Shown: positions 32,459 to 40,278 of the stretch, one piece after another
How the letters are laid out: each line of letters begins with the position of its first letter
Position numbering within the stretch: the first letter of the stretch is position 1
Assembly (NCBI GenBank): GCA_038251425.1
Contig: JBBSBI010000013.1
Coordinates: forward strand, 1 to 51,222
Length of the DNA: 51,222 bases
Direction: 5' to 3'
Source: JBBRRP01 sp038251425
GTDB taxonomy: Bacteria > Myxococcota_A > Polyangia > Polyangiales > Polyangiaceae
Position numbers and translations under genes: made by a program
Notes under the pieces: generated by a model
Seen by the model: the letters and a program-made list of their open reading frames with translations, nothing else
The model's database searches: none
What the model was told of the DNA's origin: nothing

Positions 32459-35118
32459 GCTTCGGGCTCCGAAACAGGCAAAAAGCGAGCGATCGACGCT
32501 TCAATACTGAGGACAGCGGCTTCGCTCTGAAAAGGTTCGGTGATCCTCCACTTGCCCTCCAGCTGCGTGATGTAGCGGTGTTCCGCGAATGCGGCGACAG
32601 CGTTCTTGATGAGCGGAGTGCTGATAGCTTCGCGCCGCGAAATGGTGCCCGCGAGGTAAAGCTTCTGCCCCTGCGCGAGCGCAAGCTTCTCGAATTCTTT
32701 TTCAGCAACCGGTCCGGACAGGAGTGTCGGCAGGCAACTGGCCGCGATCCGATAGCCCTCCATAAAATTCCGCAGTACAGTTGCGTAAATTTCCAGCCAC
32801 TTTGCGCCGGAAAATTCGCCGTAGCCAGGGCCTGCGGCCAGCACGGAGTCGGTTTCGATGAGGGTCCCGCGTTCTTTGAGCGTAGCAATTGTTTCGTCGA
32901 AGATGGTGTCAAAGGGCGCATCCGCTCGGAATCGAAACTCAAACTTAAAGAGACGCGAAAGCTCTTGTACGCGCTCTCGTACGTGAGCCGTGGGGGCTCG
33001 GCCAGCGCTCGCGAGCAAGGCTAGGCTCACCAGGGCGCGCTCTACAAAGAAGTGAACGATGATATTTTTTGAAGTGTCCAGCACCAAGCGTTTGGTCTCA
33101 ACCACGGTATAAGTCGGGCTTTTTCCGGAAGAATCGCGGTTCCGTTGGCGCGATCGGAACCTGCCTGAGGGCTCATCGGGAACGTGCCGCTTCACGCCTT
33201 CAGTGTCGATAAACATTTGTATCGACTCGGCGATAGCTTCGGCACGTAGCACGCCGGGCGCAACCTCTGTGGTAGTAGCAACCCGCGCGCCTTGGGCCTT
33301 GAGCTCCACGAGCAGGTGTGAACACAGCGTTACCAGATCGGTGTGGCTGATACCGCGTTCCACTTGGCCCAGCAGCGCCAGTGCTGTGAGGGAACCGGGC
33401 GTGACGGCGGTGACTTGATTGATTTCGTCCATCACCCGATTGCCAAGTCGAGTTACGAGAGCCCGTTTCTTGGCTGGGGCGAGTGCCTCTTGGTCAGCCA
33501 GACCCAACTCGTCGCGCACTTCAGCTAAGGTCATCACCTGGCCGACCTGCAGGTTGATTCGACCATAACGATGCCGGAATAGATTGGAAGAACGCAGCAA
33601 TCCTGCGGCATCCTCCTTCCTCTTCTCGCCACCTGAAAGCTCACGCTCGAAACTGTCGGCCTCAATAATGCGCTCGTAGCCGATGCTCACTGGGATGAAG
33701 AAGGTCTCCTGTTCGGGCACCGCTAGCGCCGCATCCACGATCATGTTGAGGAGGCCAAATTTGGGAGGCAAGAGCTTTCCGGTCCGGCTGCGACCGCCCT
33801 CAAGGAAAAGCTCAATCGGGTAGCCGTCGCGGATTAAACGACGGACGTAAGCATCCACCACGGCGGCATACAAACGATCCCCCCGAAACGCGCGTCGAAT
33901 AAAAAAACCGCCCGCGCGGCGCAGGATGGGCCCGGCAGGAAAGAAATTCAGGTTATCTCCCGCAGCGACGAACGGCAGTGGGAGATTTTCTTCGTTGAAG
34001 ATGTAGCTCAATATCAAATAATCAATGTGGCTCTTGTGGCTCGGGAGCAGGATCAACGCGCCACGTCGCGCCACGGCGCGTATGCGTTCGATATCCTTGG
34101 GGTCGTATTCAATCCCGGCATACAGGCGGTTAAAGACGCGATGCAGAAGCACCTCGAGCGCCTTCAACGTCGAGAGATCCGGTGCTGCTTGCAGCTGCTC
34201 CAACATCTGGAGGGCGCGAGCTGTGAGCACGGTGCGTTGATCCGTTCGATCTCCGGCGAGCTCTTCAATCGTGCGCCGAAGTCGCGGGCTGCGCACAATT
34301 TCATTGCGAATGCGTTCCGGAGCTTTGGCGCGAGGACCCACCACCGCTTGGCGTTCGCGTTCAAGTCGCCGAAGCACGGCGTAGGTGATGCGACGCACAT
34401 GTGAGGCGTCCTTCAATTCCCCAGTTTGTTGCAGGTATTCCTTCAGATTCAGCGGCTCACCGAGCCTGAGCGTGACGTGGCCGCGGTTGAGCAGCAGCTG
34501 TGCTAGCGTGCGAGTCGGGGAGGGCCATTGGCGAGACCCGAACAGCGCGTTCCAAGGGCTGGAGCCGGGCGTGTCAGGACCTCGCGCCCACACGAAGACC
34601 TGAGGAACTAAGAACACGGGCCTTTCTTGGCGCCGTTGAGTTTCAAGCAGCGCATGGATCAGGTCATCGCCCTCGGTGAGGCCGCGTTCGCCACTCGACC
34701 CCGCTGCAATGTCGAGCACGCTCGGAGGTCGTTTCAGAAAGAGTGCTGCAGAGCCCCCCTGCTGCAAGGCGTCCGTGAGCTTCTCTGCTGGGCGCGCAGA
34801 GCTTAACGCTTCCGCCCAGGTTGAATTGAGCGGATTGAGCATGCCGAGGCCAAGGTTGTTGACGAATCGGATACGGGGGAGCTCGTGTTGCCGGGTGAGG
34901 TGATCGAGTGCGAGGAAATCGACCAGATTGAGGCTGCGCAGCACATACACCACCGTGCCACCATTAGAGAGAGCGCGCACGGCCTCCGCCCACGTCGGGT
35001 CCACCTGAATGCCGCGGAAGGCTTGGTCATAGACACGCCGCAACCAACGGTTCGGTTCGTATGGCTGAGCTTTGCTGGGTGGAGTCACAGGAGCGCTAGT
35101 ACCGTCGATGTGAGCCAC
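32455..35118 (-). CDS. plsB: Glycerol-3-phosphate 1-O-acyltransferase PlsB
   Basis: About 887 residues. PlsB makes the first committed step of phospholipid synthesis, acylating glycerol-3-phosphate with acyl-ACP/CoA at the inner membrane. The acyltransferase block I is 'LLPSHKSHIDYLIL' (HX4D), followed by block II 'GGFFIRRAFRGDRLYAAV' and block III 'FLEGGRSRTGKLLPPK'. The N- and C-terminal regions are long, as in E. coli PlsB. The open frame extends to 35661, but that would overlap the divergent lipoprotein gene; the GTG at 35118 is my best start and the true one could be a few codons away. It heads an operon with the MepA-like and methyltransferase genes. Confidence 0.92.
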   Translation of the reverse strand: MAHIDGTSAPVTPPSKAQPYEPNRWLRRVYDQAFRGIQVDPTWAEAVRALSNGGTVVYVLRSLNLVDFLALDHLTRQHELPRIRFVNNLGLGMLNPLNSTWAEALSSARPAEKLTDALQQGGSAALFLKRPPSVLDIAAGSSGERGLTEGDDLIHALLETQRRQERPVFLVPQVFVWARGPDTPGSSPWNALFGSRQWPSPTRTLAQLLLNRGHVTLRLGEPLNLKEYLQQTGELKDASHVRRITYAVLRRLERERQAVVGPRAKAPERIRNEIVRSPRLRRTIEELAGDRTDQRTVLTARALQMLEQLQAAPDLSTLKALEVLLHRVFNRLYAGIEYDPKDIERIRAVARRGALILLPSHKSHIDYLILSYIFNEENLPLPFVAAGDNLNFFPAGPILRRAGGFFIRRAFRGDRLYAAVVDAYVRRLIRDGYPIELFLEGGRSRTGKLLPPKFGLLNMIVDAALAVPEQETFFIPVSIGYERIIEADSFERELSGGEKRKEDAAGLLRSSNLFRHRYGRINLQVGQVMTLAEVRDELGLADQEALAPAKKRALVTRLGNRVMDEINQVTAVTPGSLTALALLGQVERGISHTDLVTLCSHLLVELKAQGARVATTTEVAPGVLRAEAIAESIQMFIDTEGVKRHVPDEPSGRFRSRQRNRDSSGKSPTYTVVETKRLVLDTSKNIIVHFFVERALVSLALLASAGRAPTAHVRERVQELSRLFKFEFRFRADAPFDTIFDETIATLKERGTLIETDSVLAAGPGYGEFSGAKWLEIYATVLRNFMEGYRIAASCLPTLLSGPVAEKEFEKLALAQGQKLYLAGTISRREAISTPLIKNAVAAFAEHRYITQLEGKWRITEPFQSEAAVLSIEASIARFLPVSEPEA

Positions 35119-35214
35119 AGCGTGCCGATGCTTGGGCAGTGTGGCAAGCGGGGAGCGTAGCGCCTGGGGGGCTTGCTCGCGAGTGCAGCGCTGTGTATGC
35201 GGGTGAGGCCAAAA

Positions 35215-36651
35215 ATGCGATGGAAGACACCCAGTAAAGTAGCTTGTTTGAGCTGTCTGTTGATGGTCCAGCTCGGGTGTCGCGCGAGGCCGAAGCCCAA
35301 GCAAGATTTCCCGCCTGAAGTCGTGCCGCTCACTGAGCTTGCGGCGGAGGAGCTGCCCGCCGAACAGGGTAGAGGGGGAGCGGGACCGGTCAATGCGGGC
35401 AACGCGGAGAGCGCGCCTCCGTCGCTGTGTCAGTTGGGTACAGGTTCCGGCTTCACGCTGGGTGATCCGGGGCGAACCAGTGCCGACGCTGATGATGCTA
35501 TCGATCTGCCATTTGGAGTGGACCTGGGAGGTGTCGTGAGCGCCTATGGAGGGTTTGGTGTGGGCGCACTGGTTCCTGTCGGTAAGAGCTTGGAAGCTCA
35601 GGTTGTTTGGGTGCCCGCTGATGCGAACCGGGGAGTTTCCGTGGCGTTGGGCACTGTGCACGGGGGCGGTCCGGCGCCAGAGCTCGCGCTCAATTCGCAG
35701 GTTCTGCTGGCCGCCATCCCGGATACCGATGCTGCTGGCAAGACGCTGCGCCTCGCGAGCGTGAGCGCCGTGAACCTAAAGCCGGTGGTGCACTTTGGCG
35801 AAGAGCTGGCCGTGGGGCGTGACGATTCGGATGCCTTCTCGCTGGCCACCGTGCACGACCAAACGTTGCTCGTTTGGGACGATTTTGACAAGAAAGCTAA
35901 GCCGAAGGGCCACAGTGTGATCCGTGGAATTGCCTTCAGCCCGACGACATTAGACAAGCCCGGGCAGCCTTTCCTGATTTCTCCTCCTCTCTTAGATGCG
36001 CAAGCTCCGCGCTTGGTCGCACGAGGCGATGCGTTTTGGTTGGTGTGGGCCGCGAGCGAAGGTATCGAAAAAGCGCCACCGCGTGCTGTGCCGAGCGATG
36101 AGAACGCGGGGACGCCGGGGGATACTCACCTGGTGGACTCGGAGCGGCGTTATTTACAAGTCGTGTTGCTGGATGGGGCTGGAAAGCCCCTCGGAAAGCC
36201 ACTGAATATCTCCGAGCCGACTGGGCAAGTGTTGGCGTATGATTGCTCGGTAGATGCGGCGGGCGCACTGATTGTGGCGTTTCGCAATGAAGCTGCGCCG
36301 GGTGTTGAGCGGGAAACGATCGAGTTGGCTCGTGTTTTGCCGGATGGTTCGGTTCGGCGGCGCTCGCTGGCCGGCGCTTGGGAGCCAGGAGCCCCTGACT
36401 TATTGCTGGATTCAGGACGTCGGCCAGCGCTTCTCCAGCTGCTAGTGGGGGATGAGGCTGGGGGCGCGCGCCTGAGCGAAGCGCTCAGCGAAGACGTCAA
36501 CCCCGCGTTTTCGAACGAACCAGCGTTAGCAAGAGCCCGCGTGCTCGGAATCAACCGGGGGCGAATGTTGCTGGCTCAGCCGCGCGGGCGAGCGTTGCAG
36601 TTGCTTTCGGCTACCTGTGGTGCCGCTCAGAAACCGGAGAAGGCGAAGTGA
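35215..36651 (+). CDS. Large lipoprotein, possibly beta-propeller
   Basis: A 478-residue protein from the ATG at 35215 (an in-frame ATG at 35197 and a TTG at 35173 are alternatives; GGTGAGG sits about 7 bases upstream of 35215). The signal ends in 'LMVQLGC', a weak lipobox. The mature part starts with a Glu/Gly-rich stretch and then shows repeating beta-rich blades with 'VWVPADANRGVSVALG', 'VVHFGEELAVGRDDSDAF', 'APRLVARGDAFWLVWAASEG' and 'VLAYDCSVDAAGALIVAFR'. The repeated hydrophobic-G-D pattern suggests a beta-propeller. It is divergent from plsB. No specific function can be given. Confidence 0.75.
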   Translation: MRWKTPSKVACLSCLLMVQLGCRARPKPKQDFPPEVVPLTELAAEELPAEQGRGGAGPVNAGNAESAPPSLCQLGTGSGFTLGDPGRTSADADDAIDLPFGVDLGGVVSAYGGFGVGALVPVGKSLEAQVVWVPADANRGVSVALGTVHGGGPAPELALNSQVLLAAIPDTDAAGKTLRLASVSAVNLKPVVHFGEELAVGRDDSDAFSLATVHDQTLLVWDDFDKKAKPKGHSVIRGIAFSPTTLDKPGQPFLISPPLLDAQAPRLVARGDAFWLVWAASEGIEKAPPRAVPSDENAGTPGDTHLVDSERRYLQVVLLDGAGKPLGKPLNISEPTGQVLAYDCSVDAAGALIVAFRNEAAPGVERETIELARVLPDGSVRRRSLAGAWEPGAPDLLLDSGRRPALLQLLVGDEAGGARLSEALSEDVNPAFSNEPALARARVLGINRGRMLLAQPRGRALQLLSATCGAAQKPEKAK

Positions 36652-36744
36652 CGATCGTGTTTTGGTGTTCAGGGCGAGGGGCGTGGGATCCTTCGAGCCC
36701 GCGGTCATGAGTTGCAGTTCCCGCGTCCGGCCTCTCTCAAGGGC

Positions 36745-37380
36745 TCACGTCGTGATGAGCGTTTCGGCCTTTAATACGTCGGCCTGGAGTGGGGCCCAAC
36801 GGTGTCCAATCGACCAGGCAGTTCGCTGGGCGAAAGTTTGACCCAGCGTTGCGGCAACTAACTCGAGAGCTAAATCGAGTGCGTGGGCACTCAATTTCGC
36901 AAAGCCCAGCTTGCCCTCGAGGGTTACGCTCGCTCCCGAATCGATGTGAGCTTGTGGCGCAAACTCGACGAGCAATCTCGCGACATCTTCGGAGGCCGGC
37001 ACCCGTGCTGGCCCGAGGGGCACCGCTTTCGCCAAGGGGAGCACGCCTTCGCCAACAGTGAGTGTCCACTCCGTGAGTGGTACGGTGCGGGTGAGCCACT
37101 CAACTGCGGGCGCATCCTCGAGCAACCGCCGCGCGCCATACCCACCCGGAATCAGCAATATTTCAGGCACTTCTAGCTCACTCAGAGCCTTCTGGGGCAC
37201 CAGTGTGGCTTGGGCTCGGCTTGTGACAGGCCGCCCGGACACCGACGCCAAGGTGATTCGATAGGGTCTGAAGTTATAGTGGCGCCCTGTTTCTGAGAGG
37301 ACGTGTAGCACGGCGGTCACGTCCAAGAGATCGACTTCATCGAAGAGCAGGACGGCAACATCCCAGGCGCGAGTTCTCAT
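36745..37380 (-). CDS. DJ-1/PfpI-family protein with a degenerate nucleophile site
   Basis: A 211-residue protein of the DJ-1/PfpI/ThiJ fold. It contains 'VAVLLFDEVDLLDVTAVLHVL' with the conserved Asp/Glu face, 'ILLIPGGYGARRLL' and 'LTVGEGVLPLAKA'. The last corresponds to the nucleophile elbow, usually 'VCTGAxxLAxAG'; here the Cys position is Gly, and the following His region reads VPASE instead of ATTHW. Glyoxalase or amidase chemistry by Cys is therefore unlikely. It overlaps the upstream quinone oxidoreductase stop by 4 bases (ATGA). Confidence 0.8.
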   Translation of the reverse strand: MRTRAWDVAVLLFDEVDLLDVTAVLHVLSETGRHYNFRPYRITLASVSGRPVTSRAQATLVPQKALSELEVPEILLIPGGYGARRLLEDAPAVEWLTRTVPLTEWTLTVGEGVLPLAKAVPLGPARVPASEDVARLLVEFAPQAHIDSGASVTLEGKLGFAKLSAHALDLALELVAATLGQTFAQRTAWSIGHRWAPLQADVLKAETLITT

Positions 37381-38363
37381 AGCTCGGGCACCAAAATCGT
37401 CGACCCAAACGTTTGGCGTGCTTCCAAGGCACGGTGCGCATCAGCAGCTTGTCCAAGTGAAAAGCGCTGACCCACATGAATTTTAACGGCTCCGTTTGCT
37501 ACGACATCAAAGAAGCGCTGAGCGCTGAGCGCGAGATCTTCCAGCGTTGATGTATAGTGGAAAAGGGTGGGCCGAGTGAGGAAGAGCGAGCCCTTCTCCG
37601 CCAAGCGCACCACATCGAACGGATCCGGCTTGCCCGAAGCATTGCCAAAACAAACGAGCAAACCTCGCGGCTTCAAGCAGTTGAGCGAGCCCTCAAAGGT
37701 ATCTTTGCCAACTGAATCATACACCACACCGACGCCGACTCCCGCTGTCAACTCGCGGACTCTTGCGACCAAATCCTCCTTTCCAAGGACCACCGGATAC
37801 GTGCAACCATTGGCGCGTGCCAGTTCGGCTTTTTGCTCTGTTCCCACCGTTCCAATCACTGTGGCGCCGAGATGCTGCAGCCATTGGCAGAGAATAAGCC
37901 CAACGCCACCCGCGGCCGCATGCACCACGACAGTTTCGCCCGGCTGCACCGCGTACACACGCCGAATCAGGTACTCAGCCGTCATCCCCTTGAGGAGTCC
38001 AGCTGCTGCGATGGAGTCCTCCATGTCGTCGGGCAACACAACGAGTCGATCTGCGGGCATCAGGCGAGCATCGGCGTAGGCGCCCACCGGGCCTCCAGCA
38101 TAGGCAACCCTTTTGCCCAGAAGTGCGGGTGGCGCTAACGGTCCGACGGCTTCAACGGTGCCGGCGGCTTCAACACCGATACCCGATGGGAAACTCGGAA
38201 CCGGGTACACACCACTCCGATGGTAGGTGTCGATGAAATTCACGCCGATGGCCGTGTGACGCACGAGGACGGCATCGGCCATTGGCACCGCCATGGGCTC
38301 GGAGGGGACCGGTTGGAGTACCTCGGGGCCGCCATACTTCCAGAACTGCACGCGCTGCTGCAC
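37377..38363 (-). CDS. NADPH:quinone oxidoreductase (zinc-independent MDR family)
   Basis: A 328-residue medium-chain dehydrogenase/reductase. The N-terminus 'RVQFWKYGGPEVLQ' and the coenzyme-binding 'VVVHAAAGGVGLILCQW' (about residue 145 on, with the AxxGGVG signature) are typical of quinone oxidoreductase QOR. Zinc-binding cysteines are absent. It would reduce quinones or enones with NADPH in the cytoplasm. The start is a GTG at 38363. It overlaps the DJ-1-like gene by 4 bases, so both belong to one operon, possibly for electrophile or redox stress. Confidence 0.92.
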   Translation of the reverse strand: MQQRVQFWKYGGPEVLQPVPSEPMAVPMADAVLVRHTAIGVNFIDTYHRSGVYPVPSFPSGIGVEAAGTVEAVGPLAPPALLGKRVAYAGGPVGAYADARLMPADRLVVLPDDMEDSIAAAGLLKGMTAEYLIRRVYAVQPGETVVVHAAAGGVGLILCQWLQHLGATVIGTVGTEQKAELARANGCTYPVVLGKEDLVARVRELTAGVGVGVVYDSVGKDTFEGSLNCLKPRGLLVCFGNASGKPDPFDVVRLAEKGSLFLTRPTLFHYTSTLEDLALSAQRFFDVVANGAVKIHVGQRFSLGQAADAHRALEARQTFGSTILVPEL

Positions 38364-38423
38364 CCGCGGAGCCTAGCCCAGTCCCCCAGCGGCGGATCAG
38401 TCAACTCTCGCGACGTCGATAAA

Positions 38424-38451
38424 ATTAGGGCAAAAACTGCACGCATTAGGG
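38424..38451. promoter_or_regulatory. Direct repeat ATTAGGG x2 with a 21-base period, between qor and ilvE
   Basis: Identical words at 38424-38430 and 38445-38451, two helical turns apart, in the divergent gap upstream of ilvE (start 38534) and qor (start 38363). It could be a binding site for a protein that reads two half sites on one face of the helix. Confidence 0.3.
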
Positions 38452-38533
38452 TTTGTGTCGGCAGTGCACCCAGAAAAAGCGACGGACAGACTGGCTTGGC
38501 ACTCCCGGGGCCGTGCTATTACAGCGCCTCGAC

Positions 38534-39652
38534 ATGTCGACGGATTCTCGCATCGCGTTCCAGCCAAAAGCCTCGCCCCTCAGCGCCGAAGAACGGACCC
38601 AGGCCATGAAGGACTTGGGTTTTGGTCAGCTTTTCACCGAACACATGGTGACGATCCCGTGCGACATGAGCACCGGGGAAGCGAGTTCTGCCACGTGGGG
38701 ACAAGCGTTGCTTTCGCCGTACCAGGCACTCACTTTGGATCCCGCGGCCAGCGTGCTCCACTACGGCCAAGCCATCTTCGAAGGCTTCAAGGCTTATCGA
38801 CAGCCAGATGGTGGCATCAAGGCATTCCGCCCTGAACAAAATGCCCGACGCTTGAATGCTTCGGCACGCAGGCTGGCGATGCCCGAGCTGCCGGAAGACT
38901 TGTTCATTCTTGCTGCAGATAGCCTGATTCGCCAGGAGCAGAGTTGGGTTCCAAATGCCGTCGGTGAGAGCCTGTATCTGCGGCCGTTGATGATCGCCAC
39001 GGAAGCTGCTTTAGGCGTGCGCCCCGCGAAAAAGTATCTGTTTGTGCTGTTCGGTTCCCCTTCTGGCTTGTATTTTAAGAAGGGCATCAAGCCGGTTTCC
39101 GTGTGGGTTTCCACGGAGTACGTGCGCGCAGCTCCTGGTGGCACGGGCGCGACGAAGTGTGCGGGTAACTACGCAGCAAGCTTGGTCGCTCAGCAAGCAG
39201 CGCTCGCTGAAGGGTGTGATCAAGTGGTGTGGCTGGATGCGGTGCATCGCAAATACGTTGAGGAGATGGGCGGGATGAACCTCTTTTTTGTGTACCGCGA
39301 CGGGAGCGCCGTGAAGCTGGTAACCCCCAAGCTGACGGGTTCCCTTTTGCCGGGCATCACGCGCGCCAGTATTCTGGAGTTGGCCCATGACAACGGGTTT
39401 GCGGTGGAGGAAAGGCTCATTTCCGTCGATGAGTGGAAGGCAGATCTTGAAAGCGGGCGCATGACGGAGGTGTTTGCCTGCGGCACCGCGGCGGTGATCA
39501 CGCCCGTTGGGACCGTGAAGACTGCGCACGGAGAGTGGTCGATCAAGGGCGGCGATGCAGGGTCAGTGGCGATGCAGCTTCGCGAACAATTGTTGGCGAT
39601 TCAGCACGGAACTGCACCCGATCCGCACGGTTGGATGCACACCGTGTGTTGA
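38534..39652 (+). CDS. ilvE: Branched-chain amino-acid aminotransferase (IlvE)
   Basis: A 372-residue PLP enzyme of fold type IV that converts branched-chain 2-oxo acids to Val, Leu and Ile with glutamate. The PLP lysine is in 'GGTGATKCAGNYA' (K208), preceded by 'LHYGQAIFEGFKAYR' (about 75-89). Length and motifs match the longer eukaryotic/actinobacterial-type BCAT. I chose the ATG at 38534; the frame opens at 38453 but the extra part is unconserved. It is the last gene before the structured intergenic region. Confidence 0.93.
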   Translation: MSTDSRIAFQPKASPLSAEERTQAMKDLGFGQLFTEHMVTIPCDMSTGEASSATWGQALLSPYQALTLDPAASVLHYGQAIFEGFKAYRQPDGGIKAFRPEQNARRLNASARRLAMPELPEDLFILAADSLIRQEQSWVPNAVGESLYLRPLMIATEAALGVRPAKKYLFVLFGSPSGLYFKKGIKPVSVWVSTEYVRAAPGGTGATKCAGNYAASLVAQQAALAEGCDQVVWLDAVHRKYVEEMGGMNLFFVYRDGSAVKLVTPKLTGSLLPGITRASILELAHDNGFAVEERLISVDEWKADLESGRMTEVFACGTAAVITPVGTVKTAHGEWSIKGGDAGSVAMQLREQLLAIQHGTAPDPHGWMHTVC

Positions 39653-39767
39653 GCGGTTAGCTGCTAGTGACCTAGCGGTAAGCCTTCGGTTTGATCGGTA
39701 AGTGATCGAAATTGTTCCATCTTGAGCTGGTGAAGTGGACACCAAGTTGGTGTTGATGCCCACCCCG

Positions 39768-39786
39768 CTGCCGCGCAGCGCGGCAG
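39768..39786. repeat. Palindrome CTGCCGCGC-A-GCGCGGCAG
   Basis: Perfect 9-base arms around one central A. First stem of the structured intergenic chain. Confidence 0.7.
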
Positions 39787-39788
39787 CC

Positions 39789-39831
39789 GCCCCTCCCCGG
39801 CAGCGCCCTTTCGGGTCGCTGCGGGAGGGGC
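39789..39831. repeat. Long near-perfect hairpin of the intergenic element
   Basis: The stem pairs GCCCCTCCC (39789-39797) with GGGAGGGGC (39823-39831), GCAGCG (39800-39805) with CGCTGC (39817-39822), and CCC (39806-39808) with GGG (39813-39815), closed by a TTTC tetraloop. Only a CG bulge at 39798-39799 and one T at 39816 are unpaired, giving an 18-base-pair stem. Confidence 0.8.
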
Positions 39832-39880
39832 ACGCCCGCACGACGCAAAAGTAGTGGCGAGGCCGCGCCGCAGGCGTGCC
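39829..39880. repeat. Inverted repeat GGCACGCC / GGCGTGCC
   Basis: Exact 8-base arms at 39829-39836 and 39873-39880. The first two bases of the left arm are shared with the end of the preceding hairpin, so the two stems would compete at that edge. Confidence 0.5.
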
Positions 39881-39882
39881 AG

Positions 39883-39918
39883 TTGAGCCCGTTTGGGTTG
39901 GAGCGGCGCGGGGCTCAA
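39883..39918. repeat. Inverted repeat TTGAGCCC / GGGCTCAA
   Basis: Exact 8-base arms (39883-39890, 39911-39918). The right arm overlaps the left arm of the next long stem, so the two are alternative folds, as in a switch. Confidence 0.5.
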
Positions 39919-39997
39919 TGGCGGGCTCGGGCGCCGAAAAAGGCAGCGCGAGTTGGTCGAAGGGTGGCAAGGACGGCGCCCGAGCCCGCCATCGAGC
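39913..39997. repeat. Long inverted repeat with 39-base spacer (element 1)
   Basis: An 18-base perfect core at 39918-39935 and 39975-39992 extends to 23-base arms with one mismatch (39913-39935, 39975-39997). The spacer (39936-39974) is purine-rich and runs GAAAAAGGC to GGCAAGGAC. A GTTTTTA follows the right arm. Confidence 0.75.
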
Positions 39998-40088
39998 TCG
40001 TTTTTAGGATTTAAGGGAGACATTCGGAGTGGCAGATGTTAACCTGTAAAGATTCCTGGGGAGACCAAATTCTCACTTCCTCAAACCG

Positions 40089-40169
40089 GCTGAATTTCTG
40101 GGCAAGGCGCTCCTTTGTCCCGTGCCTTCAAACACCGAGCCTTCTCTTCGCCTTGCCCGGAAATTCAGC
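40089..40169. repeat. Long inverted repeat with 39-base spacer (element 2)
   Basis: 21-base arms (40089-40109 and 40149-40169) with one G-T-type mismatch. The spacer (40110-40148) is again exactly 39 bases and, read on the minus strand, is purine-rich with a similar start (AGAGAAGGC) and end (ACAAAGGAG) to element 1. The arm sequence is different from element 1. Confidence 0.75.
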
Positions 40170-40278
40170 TCCGCGCCCGCCCCTGCTCCACCTGGAACTC
40201 AACCTCTGCCCGGGTGCGGTGCCGAATCTCCACTACTGCTCACTTCAAGAAAAACACTCAAGATCTAATGCCGCTGGA

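Larger units (their letters stand above)
39653..40278. other. 626-base intergenic region with strong secondary structure
   Basis: No convincing gene on either strand; minus-strand frames across it (about 39563-40023) read through repetitive GC-rich hairpin sequence. The region contains stems listed separately (39768-39786, 39789-39831, 39829-39880, 39883-39918, 39913-39997, 40089-40169). Together they could form one large folded RNA, or a repeat element, or a set of recombination-prone palindromes. A T-run after the 39913-39997 stem (GTTTTTA at 40000-40006) would fit a transcript end on the plus strand. Confidence 0.55.

Noticed and set aside
35119..35661. N-terminal extension of plsB (181 codons)
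   Set aside because: It overlaps the divergent lipoprotein gene and has no PlsB similarity.
36652..36744. Gap between the large lipoprotein and DJ-1-like genes
   Set aside because: No hairpin, promoter or gene was evident.
39563..40023. Minus-strand frames across the structured intergenic region
   Set aside because: The translations read hairpin repeat sequence, with no domain or ribosome-binding site; they look like the by-product of GC-rich palindromes.
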